A stretch of 64,000 nucleotides of DNA from Phytohabitans rumicis (GTDB lineage: Bacteria; Actinomycetota; Actinomycetes; Mycobacteriales; Micromonosporaceae). Shown in pieces: positions 9,150 through 17,750 of the stretch. Below the pieces are notes generated by a model. The model was not told the DNA's origin. It searched no databases and saw nothing but the letters and a program-made list of their open reading frames with translations. The translations under genes and the position numbers were made by a program. Location of the stretch: NCBI RefSeq assembly GCF_011764445.1, contig NZ_BLPG01000001.1, positions 4,464,001 through 4,528,000 of the forward strand, read 5' to 3'. Positions within the stretch are counted from its first letter, which is position 1, and every line of letters starts with the position of its first letter.

Positions 9150-9389
9150 ATGGCTAAGGCTGCGGCGCTTCGCAAGCCGAAGAAGAAGGTGAACCCGCTC
9201 GACAAGGAGGGGATCACCTACATCGACTACAAGGACACCGCGCTGCTGCGCAAGTTCATCTCCGACCGCGGCAAGATCCGCGCTCGGCGGGTGACCGGGG
9301 TGACTTCCCAGCAGCAGCGGCAGATCGCCCGCGCGGTCAAGAACGCCCGCGAGATGGCGCTCCTGCCGTACACCGCCACGGCGCGCTGA
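9150..9389 (+). CDS. rpsR: 30S ribosomal protein S18, cysteine-free (zinc-independent) form
   Basis: 79 residues with the S18 core [19 protein letters not shown] and the C-terminal [12 protein letters not shown]. The N-terminal region that carries zinc-binding cysteines in C+ S18 proteins reads [11 protein letters not shown] here, with no cysteine anywhere in the protein, so this is a C- form. It nonetheless sits in the canonical operon between ssb and rplI. The start is ATG 9150. Confidence 0.96.
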   Translation: MAKAAALRKPKKKVNPLDKEGITYIDYKDTALLRKFISDRGKIRARRVTGVTSQQQRQIARAVKNAREMALLPYTATAR

Positions 9390-9403
9390 GGGGAGGCACC
9401 GAG

Positions 9404-9856
9404 ATGAAGATCATTCTGACTCAGGAGGTGTCCGGCCTCGGCGCTCCCGGCGATGTCGTGGAGGTCAAGGACGGCTACGGCCGTAACTACCTGCTTCCGC
9501 AGGGCTTCGCGATCCTGTGGTCAAAGGGCGCGGAGAAGCAGGTCACGGTGATCCGTCGGGCCCGTTCGGCCCGGGAGATCCGGGACCTCGGCCACGCCAA
9601 CGAGGTCAAGGCGCAGATCGAGGGCCTGAGCAAGATCAGCCTGTCGGCCCGGGCCGGCGACGGTGGCCGGCTCTTCGGCTCGGTCACCCCGGCCGAGGTC
9701 GTCGACGCGGTGAAGGCCGCCGGCGGCCCGGCACTCGACCGGCGCCGGCTCGAGCTGCCCGGCCACATCAAGTCGCTGGGCGCCCACCAGGTGCGGGTAA
9801 AGCTGCACCCGGAGGTCACCGCCAAGTTCGACCTGACGGTGGTCAAGGCCAAGTAA
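9404..9856 (+). CDS. rplI: 50S ribosomal protein L9
   Basis: 150 residues. The N-terminal rRNA-binding domain has [12 protein letters not shown] and the [11 protein letters not shown] signature; a central helix connects it to the C-terminal domain ending FDLTVVKAK. It is the last gene of the rpsF operon, 14 bases after rpsR and with its own GGGAGG before ATG 9404. A strong hairpin terminator follows. Confidence 0.97.
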   Translation: MKIILTQEVSGLGAPGDVVEVKDGYGRNYLLPQGFAILWSKGAEKQVTVIRRARSAREIRDLGHANEVKAQIEGLSKISLSARAGDGGRLFGSVTPAEVVDAVKAAGGPALDRRRLELPGHIKSLGAHQVRVKLHPEVTAKFDLTVVKAK

Positions 9857-9870
9857 CGGCAAGTGCGTGA

Positions 9871-9896
9871 AGCGGGGGCGCCCAGGCGCCCCCGCT
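9871..9896. terminator. Intrinsic-type terminator after rplI, shared by convergent genes
   Basis: AGCGGGGGCGCC (9871-9882) and GGCGCCCCCGCT (9885-9896) form a perfect 12-bp stem with a two-base spacer. It lies between rplI (plus) and the VWA gene (minus) and probably serves both. Confidence 0.75.
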
Positions 9897-9907
9897 TTCG
9901 CGTTCGT

Positions 9908-11380
9908 TCAGTCCAGCCGGCTGGCACGGTCGATGAGCTCGGCCAGCTCCCGCACCTTCGGGTCCTCCGTGGAGTCCGCCGCCCGGTCGGCCACCCGGGC
10001 GAGGTCGTCGTACGACGCCTCCCGGCCGCCGCGGAGCGTCTCGGCGAAGAAGCCGGCGGCGTAGCACACCTGCAGCCGCGGCGCCGCGCCCTCGAACGCG
10101 CCGCCCAGGTCCGCGACCCGCACCGACTCGGACACCTCCGACGGCTCCCGGTCGGCCGGGTCGAGCCACCGTACGCGTACCCGGGCCACCTGGTCGCCGT
10201 CGCTCGCCCCCTCGGCGAGGCGTACGGCGTACAGGGCGGTGACGCTGTGTCCCGGCCCGATCTCGCCACCGTCCACCCGGTCGTCGCGGAAGTCCTGGTC
10301 GGCGAGGGCCCGGTTCTCGTACCCGATCAGCCGGTACGACTCGACCGCCTCGGAGTCGAAGGTGACCTGCGCCTTGGCGTCCAGCGCCCGTACGGCCAGC
10401 GAGGCGGGCAGCTGCTTCACGAACACCTCGCGAGCCTGGGCGCGCTCGCTGACGTACACGACGAAGCCGTCACCGCGGTCGGCGAGCTGCTCCATGAGGC
10501 TGTCGCCGTACTCGCTGCCGACACCGACGCCCAGCAACGCGATCTCCTTGGCGGCCTCCTCGCGTACCTGGCTCAGGATCGGCGCGGCGTCGGTGTTGCC
10601 GACGTTGGCCAGGCCGTCGGAGAGGATGATCACCCGGTTGGAGGCGCCGGACCGGAACCCGTCCCGCGCCACCCGGTAACCGAGCACAAGGCCACCCTCC
10701 AGGTTGGTGCTGCTCTCGGTGTGCAGCGAGTCGATGGCGTCGTGCAGCGAGCCGGCGTCGGACACCCGGGTCATCTCCCGGACCACCCGCGCCTCACCGC
10801 TGAACGCGACGATGGCGACCGAGTCGGTCGGCCGGAGCTCGTCGACGAGCGTGTGCAGCGCGTCCTGGACGAGGTCGAGGCGGCCCCGCTCGGACATCGA
10901 GCCGGAGACGTCGATGACGAACGTCAGCGCGGCGTCCTTGCGGGTCTCCGTGTCCTCCCGCCGGGTTTGCAGGCCCACGCGCATGAGGCGTACCTCCGAG
11001 CCCGCCTCATGGAACGACGGCGGCCGCGCCCCGTCCACGTACACGGCGAAGCCATCCCCGCTCGGCTCCCGGTAGTCCTGGGCGAAGGAGTTGACGAACT
11101 CCTCGGCGCGGATCTCGGAGCGATCCGGCAGCCGGCCGTCCTGGATGAGGCGGCGCGCGTAGCCGTACGACGCGGTGTCCACGTCGAGGGCGAACGTCGA
11201 CTGCGGATCCTCGTCGGTGCCGGTCTCCCCCGCCGAATCCTCCCCCGGGGCGACCGGCGGGCGCTGGAGGGGTGCGGACGCGCCACTGTCGCTGGTGTGG
11301 TCCGCGGTGCAACCCGCCAGCGCCAGCACGGTGGCGGCCCCGATAAGCAGCAAATTACGCGTACTGGTGGTCGTCGTCAT
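9908..11380 (-). CDS. VWA-domain lipoprotein (YfbK-like)
   Basis: 490 residues. The signal peptide ends in a lipobox LAGC at residues 21-24, so the protein should be lipid anchored outside the membrane. An N-terminal vWA-associated region contains the ALDVDTASYGYARR motif. A von Willebrand factor A domain follows with an intact MIDAS, DVSGSMS (about residue 155). The C-terminal part resembles the region found after VWA in YfbK-type proteins. ATG 11380 directly precedes the signal peptide. The ligand is unknown. Confidence 0.85.
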   Translation of the reverse strand: MTTTTSTRNLLLIGAATVLALAGCTADHTSDSGASAPLQRPPVAPGEDSAGETGTDEDPQSTFALDVDTASYGYARRLIQDGRLPDRSEIRAEEFVNSFAQDYREPSGDGFAVYVDGARPPSFHEAGSEVRLMRVGLQTRREDTETRKDAALTFVIDVSGSMSERGRLDLVQDALHTLVDELRPTDSVAIVAFSGEARVVREMTRVSDAGSLHDAIDSLHTESSTNLEGGLVLGYRVARDGFRSGASNRVIILSDGLANVGNTDAAPILSQVREEAAKEIALLGVGVGSEYGDSLMEQLADRGDGFVVYVSERAQAREVFVKQLPASLAVRALDAKAQVTFDSEAVESYRLIGYENRALADQDFRDDRVDGGEIGPGHSVTALYAVRLAEGASDGDQVARVRVRWLDPADREPSEVSESVRVADLGGAFEGAAPRLQVCYAAGFFAETLRGGREASYDDLARVADRAADSTEDPKVRELAELIDRASRLD

Positions 11381-11470
11381 GGCCCGTTCGACGGGCGTAC
11401 CCGATCAGCCGCTCCGGGTGTGGCCGAGCCGATACCCAAGCGTGAGCGGCGCGCTACAGACCTAACCGGC

Positions 11471-13006
11471 TCAACCGATGGGCTGGCCGCTGATCGCGGA
11501 CAGGAGCACAGTGGACAGCCCACCGCCGACCACCGCCGCGGCGAGGCCCACACTCACCGATCGCCAACTCGTGCTCACCCAACGCAACAGCACGGCCACG
11601 ATCAGGCTGATCGCCAGCGCCGCGGCGAACCGGGTGGCGCTGCCGGACAGCGACCCGAGCGCCAGCGAGTTGTCACTCTGGAAGAGCGTGTAGACGACGA
11701 AGAGGACCAGCGGCACCGCGTACCACCCGAGGGTGGCGAGGACGGCGGCGAGCACGCCGCCCGGCGTCCGCTCGGCGAAGTCGTCGTCCATCTCCTCAGC
11801 GCTCGGTCGCCGCCGGATCGACGGCGCCGAGGCCGGGCGCTGGCGGCTGGACGGCGCGACGGGCCGCTGCCAGCCGGTCGCCGCCGTACGGCTGGAGGTC
11901 TCCTCCCGATACCGCGGCCGCGCCGCTGGGCGCGGCTCCTCGCCGTAGCGGGGCTCCTCCGGATAGCGCGGCTCCGGCGAGCGGTATCGGCCCGGGTCGG
12001 TCCGGAAGGACGAGGCCGAACGGCGCTCGCGGAAATCTTCCGGCTCGTCCCGCTCCGGCGGATCATCCGGGTACGCCACCGCGGGTGACCGCGGTGCCGA
12101 CGAGGGGATGCCGACCCACCGCGGGTCGTCGTCAGACAGGCGTGCGGTGCTCTCCTCACCGCGGCCGTTCGGCCAGCGGGGCTCGATCTGATCCTGCCAG
12201 GAACGCCGGCGGCGGGCGCTCGGCGCCGGATCGCGGCCGACCGCCCAATCCGGACGCCCGGCGGAACGCTCGCTCCGCTCCTCGGTCGCCTGCTCGTCGC
12301 GTGGCGCCACCCACTCGCTGGTGTCGGTGAAGCGGTCGCGGCGCCGCGGCTCGGCCGGCTCCTGCGGGGGAGGCGGGTCATCGGCCGGCGCGGGCAGCTC
12401 CCGCCAGTCCGGCAGCGCCCGCCGGCCGGTGCTGGGCTCCGCCTCGCGGCGCCGGCGGCCACCCCGGGTGTCGTCCCGCCCGGTGTCCTCCCACGAGGCC
12501 GGCCGCTTCCACTCCCCCGTGTGCGCGCCCCTGCTGCTCCACTCCCCGCTCGGCTCCTCGCGGCTCCACTCGCCGGTGTACGCCTCGCGGGTCCACTCGC
12601 TCGTGCTGGCGCCGGGCGTCCAGCCGCTGGTCGGTGTCGCGGGCGTCCATCCACTGGTCGGCGCAGCCGGGGTCCAGCCACTCGTCGGGGCGTCGCTCTG
12701 CTCGCCCGGCTCCTCGTATCTGCTCCAGGTGCCGGTGCTGTCGTCCTGCTCCGGCTGCCAGCGAGCGCGGGCACTTCGGCGACCGTACGGCCGGTCATCG
12801 GCCATCGAATCGTCCTGCTGGCGCCGGCGACCGCGGTAGACACTGCCCGATCCCGAAGAGGGCTCGTCAGCGCGGTGTGCACCCGACGTTGACGCTCCGT
12901 AAATCTCGCCGGTGTACTCCGAGCTCTGCGGACGCGCGTCATCGCCGGACCGGCGCTCGCGCCGGCCGCGTGTGTCGTACCCCCAGTCCCGGTAGTCCAC
13001 CGCCAA
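11471..13006 (-). CDS. Large disordered protein with C-terminal membrane domain and Trp-containing tandem repeats
   Basis: About 511 residues, rich in Arg, Glu, Asp, Ser and Pro, and probably disordered for the first 400. Residues about 125-200 hold seven 9-10 residue repeats of the form TSGWTPA, drifting to TGEWSRE. The C-terminal 100 or so residues contain three or four hydrophobic segments with the sequence GWYAVPLVLFVVYTLF. The TTG start at 13006 is preferred because GGAAGG lies seven bases upstream; GTG 13000 is an alternative, and the frame stays open further upstream. It is divergent from dnaB. No family recognised. Confidence 0.6.
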   Translation of the reverse strand: MAVDYRDWGYDTRGRRERRSGDDARPQSSEYTGEIYGASTSGAHRADEPSSGSGSVYRGRRRQQDDSMADDRPYGRRSARARWQPEQDDSTGTWSRYEEPGEQSDAPTSGWTPAAPTSGWTPATPTSGWTPGASTSEWTREAYTGEWSREEPSGEWSSRGAHTGEWKRPASWEDTGRDDTRGGRRRREAEPSTGRRALPDWRELPAPADDPPPPQEPAEPRRRDRFTDTSEWVAPRDEQATEERSERSAGRPDWAVGRDPAPSARRRRSWQDQIEPRWPNGRGEESTARLSDDDPRWVGIPSSAPRSPAVAYPDDPPERDEPEDFRERRSASSFRTDPGRYRSPEPRYPEEPRYGEEPRPAARPRYREETSSRTAATGWQRPVAPSSRQRPASAPSIRRRPSAEEMDDDFAERTPGGVLAAVLATLGWYAVPLVLFVVYTLFQSDNSLALGSLSGSATRFAAALAISLIVAVLLRWVSTSWRSVSVGLAAAVVGGGLSTVLLSAISGQPIG

Positions 13007-13107
13007 AGCGTGACCTTCCTGGTGCCAGATCCGCAACTGGCCCTCAAGACACATACGTCGATGGCCATGATATGCCGCGAACGGGCCCTCAGCCGACCCT
13101 GAATTTC

Positions 13108-13225
13108 TTCTCCACAACTTGGGGACTGAGCATGCCCACGTCACACCGTACCTGGCCGCTCGTCCCCAGTGGTTATACACAACCTGTGCACAGGCTGCAC
13201 ACACCCCGCCGGGTGACTGTCCACA
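13108..13225. promoter_or_regulatory. Cluster of DnaA-box-like 9-mers upstream of dnaB
   Basis: Between two divergent genes there are several near matches to the DnaA box: TTCTCCACA (13108-13116), TTATACACA (13173-13181) and CTGTCCACA (13217-13225). A related TGTGCACAG lies around 13186. They are embedded in more AT-rich DNA than the surroundings. DnaA-mediated control of dnaB or DnaA titration is plausible. There is no dnaA or dnaN nearby, so I do not call it oriC. Confidence 0.35.
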
Positions 13226-13367
13226 GGTTGTCCCGAGCCTCATCCACCGCTCGTTTTGCTGAGCTGACCTGCGGTTTCGTATGGTGTTCGTTCGGCCTCA
13301 GCGAGAAAACTGTCACACCTCTGCGGTTCGCTTGCGGGTGCAGCCGATCGGGCGGAGGGGGGCTTGG

Positions 13368-16309
13368 GTGTCGGTCACCGATGACGTGCGGGCGGCCGGA
13401 AGGCCACCGTATGAGCCACCGCCCAACGGTCCTCCCCCGGCGGCACCGGCGGGCAGTTCGACAAGACTCCCCCGCAAGACATCGCGGCCGAGCAGTGCGT
13501 GCTCGGCGGGATGCTGCTGTCCAAGGACGCGATCGCCGACGTCGTCGAGATCCTGAAGCCGGGCGACTTCTACCGGCCCGTGCACGCCACCGTCTTCGAC
13601 GCGATCCTCGACCTGTACGGGCGGGGCGAGCCGGCCGACCCCATCACGGTCGCGGCGGCCCTGGCCGACACCGGCGACCTGGGCCGCATCGGCGGGGCGC
13701 CCTACCTGCACACGCTCATCGCCAGCGTGCCGACGGCCGCCAACGCCGCGTACTACGCCCGGATCGTGGGCGAACGGGCCGTGCTGCGTCGCCTGGTCGA
13801 GGCCGGCACCCGGATCGTCCAGCTCGGCTACGGTTCGGCCGGCGGCGGCGGGCGCGACGTCGACGACGTGGTCGACCTGGCCCAGCAAGCCGTGTACGAC
13901 GTGACCGAGCGCCGGGTCAGCGAAGACTTCGCCGTCCTCGCCGACATGCTCCAGCCGACCCTCGACGAGATCGAGGCGGTCGGCGCGCAGGGCGGCGTGA
14001 TGACCGGTGTGCCCACCGGCTTCACCGACCTCGACCGGCTGCTCAACGGCCTGCACGCGGGCCAGTTGATCATTGTTGCTGGACGACCTGGTCTGGGTAA
14101 GGCGCTGGCGACGGACACCCCCATCCCGACGCCGGACGGCTGGACCACCATGGGCGACCTCAAGGCCGGCGACCGGGTGCTCGGGGCTGACGGACAGCCC
14201 ACGACCGTCACCCAGGCATACGACCTCAGGCACGATCGTCCGTGCTACGAGGTGGTGTTCTCAGACGGCTCGACGATCGTCGCCGACGCCGAGCACCTGT
14301 GGAAGACGACCACTCGCGCCAGCCGCCGCCAGAAGGCCGAGGCCAAGCGTTCTCACCAGTGGTCCGCAGACGCCAGGGCCGCCGTCGCCGCGGCCCACAA
14401 GACGGTGACTGCCGAGCCGGACAAGCTCGTCCCATTCGGCGAGGCGGTAAGCCTGGTCGGTGATGAGTTCCGGCATGTTCTGCATGTCGTCGGAAAAGAG
14501 GTTGGATTCGACGGCGGCGTGACTCACGAATACATCCGGGCGGATAGGCCATGGCGGCGAGAGCTACCGGCGTACTCCCGGCAAGCACTCGTGTCGGCAC
14601 TCTCACAGCGCGTCAATCGGTACATGAACGCGGAGACGACAGTGGTCCATCCGGGGGTCGTCACCACGAGCGAGATCGCCGCCACGTTGCGCCACCCGGC
14701 GGACGGGCGACTCAACCACGCCGTCGAGAACTGCAGCCCTCTCGCCTTGCCGGAGCGGGACGATCTGCCCATACCGCCGTACACGCTGGGTGTTTGGCTG
14801 GGCGACGGGCACTCCACCGCCGCCCGGTTCACCACCGCGGACCCGGAGATGGTGTCGTACGTCGAGGCAGACGGGTTCGTGGTCCGTCCCAGCGGGCCCA
14901 TGGTCTACTCGATTTTCCCTCCGGCCCTAGAACCCTTACCGGAGCGCGACTGCGTCGTCTGCGGCAAGCGTTTCACCCCCCGTGGGCCTAGCGTCCGCAC
15001 CTGTGGCCAGTCCTGCGGAGGGCGGGCCAGAGGGCTGGTTGCTCCGGACGAGCGCGAGGGTTGCGAGACATGCGGGCGCGTTACCGCTAGCTCCTGGAAC
15101 GGCAGCCGCCGTTGTGCGGACTGCCACCGGCGGTACGGGTCGTTCCAGGGCTACCTTCGGGCTGCGGACGTCCTGGGCGACAAGCACATCCCGGTCGCAT
15201 ACCTGCGCGGGTCGGAGAGTCAGCGCAGGGCGTTGCTCGCCGGCCTACTCGACACGGACGGCACCGTCGGACCGAGCGGTAACGTCCAGTTCTGCTCAAC
15301 CTCGCACCGGCTCGCCAAGGGCGCCTACGAGTTGGTGGTCAGCCTCGGCTATCGCTGCACCATGACCCGCAGACCAGTGCGGGGCCGCACAGCTGCCTCG
15401 TCGACCGCGTACACACTGAACTTCACCACCCTTGACGAGGTCTTCCGCCTGGAACGTAAGCGAAAGGCGCAGCAGGAGCGGGCGCGAGCCACGAACAGCG
15501 CCCGCACCGGTTCCCGGTTCATCGTGGACGTTCGCCCGGTGGCGAGCGTCCCGGTGCGGTGCATCACCGTCGACAACGCCGACCACATGTACCTGGCCGG
15601 CCATTCGATGATCCCGACACACAACTCGACGGCATCTATGGACTTTGCTCGAAATGCCGCAGTGCGCCACAACCTGGCGAGCGCCATCTTCTCGCTGGAA
15701 ATGAGCAAGGTCGAGATCGTCATGCGACTGCTCTCGGCCGAGGCGCGGGTGCCGCTGCACATCCTGCGCTCCGGGCAGCTCTCCGACGACGACTGGACCA
15801 AGCTCGCCCGGCGGATGGGCGAGATCAGCGAGGCCCCGCTCTTCGTCGACGACACGCCCAACATGAACCTGATGGAGATCAGGGCCAAGGCGCGCCGGCT
15901 CAAGCAGCGCCACGACCTCAAGCTGATCGTGGTCGACTACCTGCAGCTGATGTCCTCGCCGAAGCGGACGGAGAGCCGGCAGCAGGAGGTCGCCGAGCTG
16001 TCCCGTGGGCTCAAGCTGCTCGCCAAGGAGGTCGAGTGCCCGGTGATCGCGGTGAGTCAGCTCAACCGTGGTCCCGAGCAGCGCACCGACAAGCGTCCCC
16101 AGCTGTCCGATCTGCGCGAATCTGGGTCAATTGAGCAGGATGCCGACGTTGTCATCCTTCTGCATCGCGACGACTACTACGACAAGGAGTCCCCGCGAGC
16201 GGGCGAAGCGGACTTCATCGTCGCCAAGCACCGAAACGGGCCGACCGACACGGTGACGGTGGCCGCCCAGCTCCACCTGTCCCGTTTCGTCGACATGGCG
16301 ATCGTCTAG
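13368..16309 (+). CDS. dnaB: Replicative DNA helicase DnaB, intein-containing, with a frameshift near its 5' end
   Basis: Hexameric replication fork helicase. The extein reads TPPQDIAAEQ, then the DnaB N-terminal domain, a Walker A GRPGLGK-ST split by the intein, IFSLEMSK, Walker B IVVDYLQLM, and RESGSIEQDADVV near the C-terminus. With the intein (14102-15625) removed and one base restored, the extein is about 472 residues, normal for DnaB. GTG 13368 opens VSVTDDVRAAG, a typical actinobacterial start, but lies in another frame from the rest. Adding one C to the run at 13434-13438 joins them. Without that correction the only usable downstream start (13499) would delete the N-terminus. DnaB is essential, so a sequence error is likely. 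Confidence 0.92.
14102..15625 (+). mobile_element. Class 3 intein with LAGLIDADG homing endonuclease in DnaB (P-loop site)
   Basis: A 508-residue insertion exactly between GRPGLGK and Ser-Thr of the DnaB P-loop. It begins with Ala, not Cys or Ser, and ends THN followed by Ser. It has the class 3 triad: Trp67 in block B (EHLW), Cys487 in block F (RCITV) and Thr506 in block G (PTHN). In this class the block F Cys starts splicing instead of residue 1. Two LAGLIDADG-type blocks, LGVWLGDG (about 228-236) and LLAGLLDTDG (about 377-386), mark a DOD homing endonuclease. Between them lie paired CxxC motifs. Confidence 0.92.
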
Positions 16310-16317
16310 CGAAAGGG

Positions 16318-16350
16318 CGTGGGGCCCCTCAAACCGCGAGGAGCCCCACG
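16318..16350. terminator. Terminator hairpin between dnaB and the zinc-ribbon gene
   Basis: CGTGGGGC (16318-16325) pairs with GCCCCACG (16343-16350). The stem extends through CCTC/GAGG with small bulges. It lies between convergent genes and probably serves both. Confidence 0.6.
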
Positions 16351-16356
16351 AACTCG

Positions 16357-16731
16357 TCAGTCGAAGAGTTCGCCCAGGAAGCCCTTGCGCCGCTTGTGAC
16401 GGTAGTGGCCGTGGTACCCGTAGTGCTGGCCGTACGCCGGGGCGGGCGCGGGCGCCGGGTAACCGTGGGTGGGTTGCGGTGGCGGGGGTGCGTACCCGCC
16501 GGGCGGCGGCGGAGGCGGCGGGGCGTACCCGCCGGGGGCCGGGGCCGGCGGCCGCTGCTGGGCTGCCGGGGCGGTTTGCTGCTGGTTCCAGTTCGCCTCG
16601 GCCTCGAAGAGCTTCTCCAGCTCGCCCCGATCGAGGAAGATCCCTCGGCACTCGGAGCACTGGTCAACGGTGACGCCGCTGCGCTCGTACTGGCGCATCT
16701 CGCCATGGCACTTCGGACAGGTCATCTGCAT
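16357..16731 (-). CDS. Zinc-ribbon (zf-TFIIB type) protein with Pro-rich tail
   Basis: 124 residues. The N-terminal 45 form a zinc ribbon with CPKC and CSEC pairs around a RGIFLDRGELEKL helix, characteristic of the zf-TFIIB family. A long Pro/Gly/Tyr-rich linker follows, then a basic tail, HKRRKGFLGELFD. Function unknown; the family is usually small and cytoplasmic. It is convergent with dnaB across the hairpin at 16318-16350. Confidence 0.8.
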   Translation of the reverse strand: MQMTCPKCHGEMRQYERSGVTVDQCSECRGIFLDRGELEKLFEAEANWNQQQTAPAAQQRPPAPAPGGYAPPPPPPPGGYAPPPPQPTHGYPAPAPAPAYGQHYGYHGHYRHKRRKGFLGELFD

Positions 16732-16753
16732 TGCTCGACGGTACCGGGTGCGG

Positions 16754-17416
16754 TCACCCCAATGCTGTCAAGACGGCGCCGACCTCGGCGTCCGTGACTT
16801 GATGGAAGTCGCGGTAGAAGCGGCTCACCGCGCCGAAGTCGGCCGGGTGCACCGGGCACACCACCTCGTCGACCACGGTGGTCAGGCCCTCGCACGCCTC
16901 CACCGATCCGACCGGGGCGGCCAGCACGACGCGAGCCGCGCCCATTCGCTTGGCCACGAGGGCGGCGGCCCGCGCGGTGGCGCCGGTGGCGAGCCCGTCG
17001 TCGACCAGGACGGCGGTGCGCCCGGTCAGGTTCAGCGACGGGCGCCCGGCCCGGTACCGGTCCTCGCGGCGGCGCAGCTCGGCCTCTTCCCGCTGGGTCA
17101 CCTCGGCGATCTCCTCGGGCTCCAGTTTTTCGGCGATGCTGTCGTTGAGCACCCGCACCCCGTGCGGGCCCAGCGCCCCGAACGCCACCTCGGGCGCCCA
17201 CGGCACCCCGAGTTTGCGGACGACCAGCACATCCAGGGCGACGCCCAGCCGCTCGGCGACCTCGGCGGCCACCGGCACGCCGCCGCGGACCAAGCCGAGG
17301 ACGACCACATCCGGCCGGCCGGCGTACGCGCGCAGCTGGTCGGCGAGCGCCGCTCCGGCCGTCCGCCGGTCGCGGTAGACGGCTCCCACCTCTCTAGGTG
17401 TACGCCGGTCAGGCAA
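16754..17416 (-). CDS. Phosphoribosyltransferase-fold protein
   Basis: 220 residues. The PRPP-binding motif VLVDDGLATGATA is clear (about residues 136-148), and a YRDR...AG opening is typical of stand-alone PRTase-domain proteins in actinobacteria. The substrate is unknown; it is not a recognisable hpt, apt, upp or pyrE. TTG 17416 overlaps the stop of the upstream crcB gene by eight bases. GTG 17389 is an alternative start that fits family N-termini better but has no well-placed ribosome binding site. It is the last gene of the overlapping minus-strand chain that begins at 21866. Confidence 0.8.
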   Translation of the reverse strand: MPDRRTPREVGAVYRDRRTAGAALADQLRAYAGRPDVVVLGLVRGGVPVAAEVAERLGVALDVLVVRKLGVPWAPEVAFGALGPHGVRVLNDSIAEKLEPEEIAEVTQREEAELRRREDRYRAGRPSLNLTGRTAVLVDDGLATGATARAAALVAKRMGAARVVLAAPVGSVEACEGLTTVVDEVVCPVHPADFGAVSRFYRDFHQVTDAEVGAVLTALG

Positions 17417-17750
17417 GTTGGGCGAGTTGCCAGCCGAGTGCCGCGGCGCCGAACCCGGCCGCGAGGGTGAGCGCCACGTTGAGGATCGCGTAGCGCCGGG
17501 GCAGCCGGACCGTCTCCAGGCCGAATGTCGAATACGTGGTCAGCGCCCCGCAGAAACCGACACCGACCAGTGAACCAACCCAACCCGGCAGTATTGTGCT
17601 GAAACCGGCCAGGAGGCCGAGCAGCGCCGAGCCGGCCACGTTGACCAGGAACGTGCCCCACGGCAGCACGCGGTCCCGCAGGAGATGGCCGGCGAGGTGA
17701 CGGGCCACCGCGCCGAAGGCGCCACCGATCAGCACGAGCACCAGGGTCAT
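17409..17750 (-). CDS. crcB: Fluoride ion channel subunit CrcB/Fluc (second copy)
   Basis: 113-residue small membrane protein with four hydrophobic segments. It carries the family signatures GGAFGAVARH, NVAGSALLG and TTYSTFGLE (the Na+-binding break in TM3). Fluc channels export fluoride as dual-topology dimers, and paired genes often make heterodimers. ATG 17750 overlaps the stop of the first copy by four bases, so translation is probably coupled. Confidence 0.93.
   Translation of the reverse strand: MTLVLVLIGGAFGAVARHLAGHLLRDRVLPWGTFLVNVAGSALLGLLAGFSTILPGWVGSLVGVGFCGALTTYSTFGLETVRLPRRYAILNVALTLAAGFGAAALGWQLAQLA

Noticed and set aside
9863-12088. A 741-codon plus-strand frame over the VWA and repeat-protein genes
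   Set aside because: Composition is that of an antisense shadow, and it would overlap two well-supported genes.
13080-13370. Chromosomal replication origin
   Set aside because: DnaA-box-like sequences are few and imperfect, and dnaA, dnaN and recF are not next to them.
13434-13438. Programmed frameshifting in dnaB
   Set aside because: There is no slippery heptamer or clear stimulatory structure, and other unrelated genes have the same type of change; sequence error is simpler.
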